In this document: positions 6,572 to 11,653 of the stretch, in pieces
How the letters are laid out: each line of letters begins with the position of its first letter
Numbering within the stretch: position 1 is the stretch's first letter
Assembly (NCBI GenBank): GCA_001970855.1
Contig: LSSN01002996.1
Location: 1 to 11,653, forward strand
Origin: Smittium culicis
Taxonomy: Eukaryota > Kickxellomycota > Harpellomycetes > Harpellales > Legeriomycetaceae
DNA length: 11,653 nt
Reading direction: 5' to 3'
Program-made: the position numbers and the translations under genes
The notes under the pieces: generated by a model
The model's input: only the letters and a program-made list of their open reading frames with translations
Told to the model about the DNA's origin: nothing
Databases searched by the model: none

Positions 6572-9092
6572 AGTTATTTTACAGTAGTATAATTGAATTA
6601 TAGACTGTTATTTTTTTAATATTTTTTTTTGTTTGTATTATATTGAATTGGCATATCTCAACCAATCTTTATATACTTTTAAATAAACTAACTTTAAAAA
6701 TATAAAAATGAGCTATTTTATCGCTTTTTCAGTTGTCAAATATATTTATTTCTGTGAATATGTGTGCATGATGAATTTAATAAATAATTTTTATGTTAAG
6801 TAATACTCTTATAATTTTTATATATTCTTGGAAAATGAATAGCAAAAATATTTTGTATCTATTTAATTCATTATAAAACTAGGTTTCAAAATTAATTATT
6901 CCTTAATATATTTTTAATATTGAGTTTATTACCTGAATTTTCCTGGATTTAATTTTAAAAGCGATGTGAATGTAATTTTCTGGGTTTAAAAAACGTCATT
7001 GGCTATAATAAGTTACGTGTGATTGATATTGATTATTTTATCTGTAAAATTTTTTTATTTATTAGCTATAGAAAATCAATACAATTTAGATTAAATCACT
7101 GGTAAATATGTTTAACTAATTTATTATTGTATTCTAAACTTAATAAATTTAATATAAACTTGAAATTGAAAATTTTCTCATAATGTTACCTAAATTTTAT
7201 TGATTAGAAATTATTTCTTTCAACAATAATTATGTAGATTTAAATATACAATTACATTACCTGTATTATGCAAAGTTTAAACTCTAAACAATTCTTAAAA
7301 AATCTGGCTTTTTATAAACAGCTTTAACTAAAATGACCACAAAGTGGAATTTCTTAATCTTAATTCATAATTCTTAATTTAACAAAATAATGTAAGCTCT
7401 ATTTAATTGTAATTTGTAAAATGACAGGTAAATATAATAACTTGAAATCTATATTTATCATAAAGTCATCCAATAAACAAAAGTAGCCTAGATATTAACT
7501 CACCATTCTACAAACAAGAATTAGGCATAATTTTGCATTTACATAAATCGATTAAATTATATTTACAACTGGGAAACTCTTAACGAAGGGGGAATTTAGT
7601 TGCATATTAGTTTTATAGACATTACTGTTTTGAAAGGATAAAATAATTGGCTGAATAGAAAAGTAATTTCAATTTTTTTATTTAATCAATAAATTTTCCT
7701 ACTATAATTTTCTATAAAAAAGTAACTCCTTTTTTCGTAGGCTATTGATTAATATCTATTCTATCTACAGTAATTACTTACACTGCAAAGTGATTTAATC
7801 ATAAAAATAAACACGAATATTATATTAAACTTTTCTATAAACATCACATCTATATTTTTATAGCGTTTGATTTATTCTAATTATAGTTTTTAGTGGATTA
7901 CTTTTCAAAGGGTTTTTATATTTTAAATATAATTATAATGATTCTAACTTTAATTAAATATGGTTATGCTAAAATAGCCTGAAATTCTAACATATAAAAA
8001 AAATAAACAAAGAGTTCACAATATAATAATGTTCAGTATTATATTTTTCTTAAATTTTTTCTAGGCATAATTTCGTATATTATTCATCAATAAGTATCTA
8101 AGTATTTTTTTAATTATTCTTTATAAAAGAGCTATTTATAGCCCATTGTAAAGAATAATAGAAATTTTACTTTAATTTTCCACTGTTTTAAAGATATAAA
8201 ATTTTATATATCTCATGAATTAAATTTTAAATTTTTTTGGCGAGTATCAGTATTTAACCATCTCTGTAAAATTAATTCCATATTTTTAAAAGATATAATA
8301 TGAACTAATAAGAAATTTTACTCACAATAAATTAAATTAATTAAACCCCCATATATAAATCGATTTTATCATTTAATAATATACACAATATCTAAGAGTT
8401 ATAAAAAGTTGAAGGTAATTTATGTACTAAATATACATCTTATAACTTTTATTATTTTAGCTATCTATGAATTAATATTCATGAAATACAAATTAAAATA
8501 ATCTAGATTACAATAAATACCGATTTTTTTTGGAATATAGATATTATTAAAGCTCTCCTTCATTTTTTTTTAGCATTATTTAAAAAAATTTACTATAATT
8601 AAAAAGCTATATTATAAAAATTGATTTTATTTTATAAGGAACTAATAATTTAATTTTTTTAATAAAGTAAAATATCCATCCAGAGTATAATATATACTAT
8701 ATAAATATAAGAAAAAATTATTTTATCCAACCTAAAGAATAATATGATAATTATGTCAAGAAAGACACTTTTTTTAGCAGTTTATTTCATACAAAAAATT
8801 AATTCCTAAGTAAATTTTTTACAAGAAAGCGTTTTTTTTGTGATCAGCTTACATAGCTCGAATTACCTTAAAAATAAAATTTATCTAAATAATAATTGCA
8901 ATTATTTATATTTTTATACTAATACCCTAAAAAAAATATTATTAAAGCATAAAATTATCTAATCAGTTAAAAGATGCAAAATAAATAATTTTTTCACATA
9001 TTTTTAATTTATAGAAAAAATTCAAACAAAAATAAAATTAAACTATAAAATAAAAAAATAATTAATTAGAATTTTGCTCAATTCGAATATCA
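6572..9092. other. 2.5-kb AT-rich gene-free stretch
   Basis: I saw no ORF, RNA gene, tandem array or long repeat across this stretch. The right-hand end just before 6571 is the probable 5' region of the secreted-protein gene: the sequence upstream of its ATG on the minus strand is AT-rich, with no CCC- or GGG-type motif of the kind reported before start codons in some compact microsporidian genomes. Confidence 0.55.
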
Positions 9093-9095
9093 TTA

Positions 9096-9575
9096 ACCAA
9101 ATAAAAATGATTGCAGACAGTCAAAGGAAAATTGATACTTTTCCTTTGTGATTATGTTATCCAATAACTTAACCAATAAATATAATGATCTCTGTCTTTG
9201 AAAAGATACAGATCAAAGTCTTTATACTCAAAGGGGATTGTTATTAGGGATATATATAAAGAAAGTTGTCTTTATTAATAATTTATAAAGATATTCGCAT
9301 GTTTATTACGCTTTTACAAAGAGGTTAGATTTTATTAACATCTCACAAGGATGTTTCATTATATCTAATATTCTTGTAGGATGAATATAGTCAATTATAA
9401 GAACCTAAATCATTTTTATAATACTTAATCTAGAGAAGAAATATTCAATATCCTTTATAATTTAGTAGATAATAACAATGAGATCTGGATATAAAACTAG
9501 CGAAATATCCTTTTTGTTTGAAGGGTACCTTTTTTTTAGGGAAGAAAAAAAATATAAAATAAAATTATTAAACAA
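9096..9575 (-). pseudogene. possible decayed coding region, unidentified
   Basis: One minus-strand frame from after a TGA (9576-9578) to a TAA (9093-9095) spans 160 codons with seven internal stops, roughly half the chance expectation. Segments read like ordinary protein: IIDYIHPTRILDIMKHPCEM, SVSFQRQRSLYLLVKLLDN and EKYQFSFDCLQSFLFG. If these are real, the stops would be consistent with AT-biased decay of Gln, Arg and Trp codons. The plus strand here also has protein-like pieces, for example an ATG-initiated run at about 9185-9244 starting MISVFEKIQIKVFILKGDCY, so orientation is uncertain. Local GC is higher than in the flanks, which by itself reduces stop density. No family was recognised. 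Confidence 0.22.
9122..9148. other. 10-bp perfect hairpin with 7-nt loop
   Basis: CAAAGGAAAA (9122-9131) and TTTTCCTTTG (9139-9148) form a perfect 10-bp stem around the loop TTGATAC. The stem contains a GG/CC pair, so it is less trivial than the many A/T-only palindromes here. It lies inside the possible decayed coding island. Role unknown. Confidence 0.5.
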
Positions 9576-9758
9576 TCATATTATTATTTTTTTAGTAACT
9601 TTTAAAAATTTTTACAGACCTTAAAAATCTAAAAGTAAATAAAGTAAAAAACACACATGCTTAATAATACATCATTAAAGAAAAATATGTGGGTTTAGTG
9701 TAAATATTTTTTTTGAATTGAAAAATTAATATAAATTATGTTAGTAAAGCTAACATAG

Positions 9759-9923
9759 AATTTCATATTGATTAATTCAACTCCGAAAAGCGAATTTTTG
9801 AATAAACAATCAAGATTATTTGATGAAGTTAATGTAGCTAATGGCTTAAACGTGAAGAATTTAGTACAATATTCTGGAAAAAAGGTGGTGAATAATCTCT
9901 ATTCTGGTTTGTTAAATAAATAA
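9759..9923 (+). pseudogene. coding-like island, 54 open codons without ATG
   Basis: The plus-strand frame after TAG (9756-9758) is open for 54 codons to TAA (9921-9923) and includes SRLFDEVNVANGLNVKNLVQ followed by YSGKKVVNNLYSGLLNK. G is enriched at codon position 1 (GC about 38, 20 and 23 percent at positions 1, 2 and 3 over the best 39 codons, counted by hand), a typical coding signature. There is no ATG in the open stretch, so it would be an exon-like or 5'-broken remnant. The minus strand is also open here for 67 codons (9698-9898), so strand is not certain. The family is unrecognised. Confidence 0.3.
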
Positions 9924-11112
9924 TAATAAATAAAATTAATGATTTTAGAAAAAAGTAAATAAAAATAAAATAATTCATTTTATTTAATGATTAGAAATAA
10001 TACATTGTAAAATCATATCAACGATATTTAGAAAAATTAAGATAAGTGATAAAAAAGTATGTTTTTTAAGCTATTCAAAAGAAAAAATCAAAATCAACAT
10101 TAATATTTCAATTTTTTTTAAATCAGGTATAACTTTTATGAAAAAACATCAGTTAGAATGAAAAAAACATTAAATAAACTAAGAAAATTAATCATTACAA
10201 ATTAAACCCATAAAAAAAAACCGTAAACAAGAAAAAATTTAGAATATATAAGAAATAACAAAATAACTATATAAATCAATATAAATCAATATAACTCAAT
10301 AATAATCAATATAAAACTCATTGAAAACAAAAAAAGGCATATCAATTTATATTTCTTAAAAATATATAAAAATATATATAAATATTTGAAATAATAATAA
10401 CCAAAAAATAATTATATAACACATCGGCTTATATAGCAACTCCATACTCACAGTAGATTGTTACTAGAGTCTAATTATAAGCTATGTGTCGTAATCAAGA
10501 AAGATTAAGAACCTGAAAAAGTAAAAAATTTCATCATAGTAACTCGCTAATAATCTATAAATTGACATTATTAAAATATAATACAAAGAGTTTACATGAT
10601 CATAAAATATAAATTTAAAATTAAATTGAGTTGGATTAAAACGTAGTTTTTAAAAAAATTAGTATAATAAACATGAAAATTTTTAATAAGCACATTTATA
10701 AACGAATATAATTAATATATCCTACATAAATTGGTCTACTAAGGTTTAATATTATAATATATCTGTACATTAAACATGTGTAAAAGAATAAAAATAAATA
10801 TATAATTGAAAATTTTGAAACAAAAGAGAAATTCATTAACAAGAAAATAGAATATTGTTATAAAATGAGAATAAATAGAATTCACAATAAAAAAATGACG
10901 ACAAATTAAAGATTAATGTAGAATAAATTGGCTCATACAGGTTAAAAAATAAGTATTGCAGCGGTAACACTTACATACAGAAAAATTGAATAGATTTCAA
11001 CACATATAAAAAATTCCAGATAATCAAAAAAGATTTTCAACAAATATACAGAATAAATATTCATATTGATAATAAACACTAAAAATAAATATTAAATCAT
11101 ATATTATTGGTA
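9924..11112. other. AT-rich gene-free stretch
   Basis: No ORF or RNA gene is seen. It contains a short tandem repeat at 10271-10320 and simple A/T-rich runs, for example near 10360-10385. Confidence 0.55.
10271..10320. repeat. 10-bp tandem repeat, about five imperfect copies
   Basis: Consecutive 10-base units read ataaatcaat, ataaatcaat, ataactcaat, aataatcaat and ataaaactca: two identical copies followed by progressively diverged ones. This is a small minisatellite. Confidence 0.75.
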
Positions 11113-11653
11113 TTATAACAAATAAATGCAGCTCAGATGTATGCGGTCGACCGTCTCAGGCACACACAAGTTGCAGCAGGGGCAGAAATTTTTGAATTTT
11201 TGGTCGACGATTTTCATGTTCGACAGGCGCTGGGCGGTCCGGAATGTGCCCATACGCATTTTCCCAATGTCCTGAAGGCCCAGCTTCAGGTCCGGATACA
11301 TAGCTTGAAGGTCAACCCAGTTGCCTTTTTTCCCAATTTTTCGGTCCACCGTCCACCGGTGGATTACAGACCGGTTATTTCGTCGTTTCCGGTCGATTAT
11401 CGTGATGATAGTCTGACCGTTTGAATCTTGAGAGCAAAATTTTTTGATCCACCGGGCACTCCCGGTCACCCAGGTGGCCAATCGGGCCTTCATCGGAGCC
11501 TTGATGAGGTCGGCGATCCATGTTTTTGAGGTAGGCCATTTGTGGTATGCACGCTCACGGGCTGTGCTGGTGCGCATGAACACTGAGCTTATGCCCAGTT
11601 CATCCCTGATGCGCTCCATGGCGGCTGTTTTTCCGACATTGGCAACCATTCGG
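11113..11653 (-). CDS. non-LTR retrotransposon reverse transcriptase, C-terminal fragment
   Basis: This is a GC-rich ORF of at least 178 codons that enters from beyond the right edge; the Met codon at 11647-11649 is not a convincing start because the frame stays open to the edge. It corresponds to the region after the catalytic reverse-transcriptase core in LINE-type elements, so the catalytic YxDD box is not in the window. Recognisable parts are the basic linker (ERAYHKWPTSKTWIADLIKA), a KMRMGTFRTAQRLSNMK segment and a zinc-finger-like CPCC...PETVD...H..C motif (C156, C159, H171 and C174 counted from that Met). This arrangement resembles microsporidian LINEs of the R4/Dong type from memory of the family. 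The position usually held by the zinc-binding His is Arg169, with a His two residues later. Translation ends four codons after C174, exactly at the change to AT-rich DNA, so the usual downstream nuclease region is missing. It is probably a truncated, inactive copy. Confidence 0.8.
   Translation of the reverse strand, partial: RMVANVGKTAAMERIRDELGISSVFMRTSTARERAYHKWPTSKTWIADLIKAPMKARLATWVTGSARWIKKFCSQDSNGQTIITIIDRKRRNNRSVIHRWTVDRKIGKKGNWVDLQAMYPDLKLGLQDIGKMRMGTFRTAQRLSNMKIVDQKFKNFCPCCNLCVPETVDRIHLSCIYLL

Noticed and set aside
9160..9560. Reading TAA/TAG as glutamine (ciliate-like code) joins plus-strand pieces into a longer frame
   Set aside because: The 299-residue gene has no in-frame TAA or TAG, encodes glutamine with ordinary codons and ends in TGA. 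The reverse-transcriptase fragment also reads in the standard code. A reassigned code would show TAA/TAG inside true genes.
11137..11424. 95-codon plus-strand ORF
   Set aside because: It lies entirely antisense to the reverse-transcriptase fragment, whose motifs are recognisable. It is a shadow of GC-rich coding DNA.

Overview
The window is about 11.65 kb of extremely AT-rich, gene-poor DNA. It holds one convincing intact gene, one GC-rich retrotransposon fragment at the right edge, and one large inverted-repeat element in the left half. The retrotransposon tail resembles the C-terminal reverse-transcriptase region of microsporidian non-LTR elements. Together with the very AT-rich intergenic DNA, a short intronless secreted-protein gene and sparse coding, this suggests a microsporidian of the large, AT-rich, low-density type. 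That assignment is an inference: the window contains no rRNA, tRNA or conserved housekeeping gene to confirm it.

Layout. Positions 1-29 are a GC-rich scrap ending in a stop codon exactly where the sequence turns AT-rich; it may be the 3' end of another mobile element. Positions 30-3040 are AT-rich DNA with a few higher-complexity islands that may be decayed coding sequence (569-997 minus; 1894-2493 plus) and one weak 60-codon ORF. Positions 3049-5047 form an element of about 2 kb with two arms of about 526 bp in inverted orientation. The arms differ at only four substitutions and one length change, and they flank about 936 bp of non-coding DNA; an imperfect 8/9-bp direct repeat lies outside. 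Positions 5672-6571 (minus) encode a 299-residue Cys-containing protein with a signal peptide. Positions 6572-11112 carry no intact gene: there are two ambiguous coding-like islands near 9.1-9.9 kb, a 10-bp-stem hairpin and a 10-bp tandem repeat. From 11113 to the right edge (minus) lies the C-terminal part of a GC-rich LINE-type reverse transcriptase. It breaks off at the last cysteine of its zinc-finger-like motif, where the composition abruptly becomes AT-rich.

How the parts relate. No operon or multi-gene system is visible. The window looks like a repeat- and decay-dominated interval around one secreted-protein gene. The inverted-repeat element is the most interesting structure. Its arms are nearly identical in a neighbourhood where little else is conserved, which suggests recent mobility or arm homogenisation. 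A read-through transcript would fold into a very long double-stranded RNA. Both window edges fall in GC-rich, probably repetitive DNA, so this may be a whole contig bounded by repeats.
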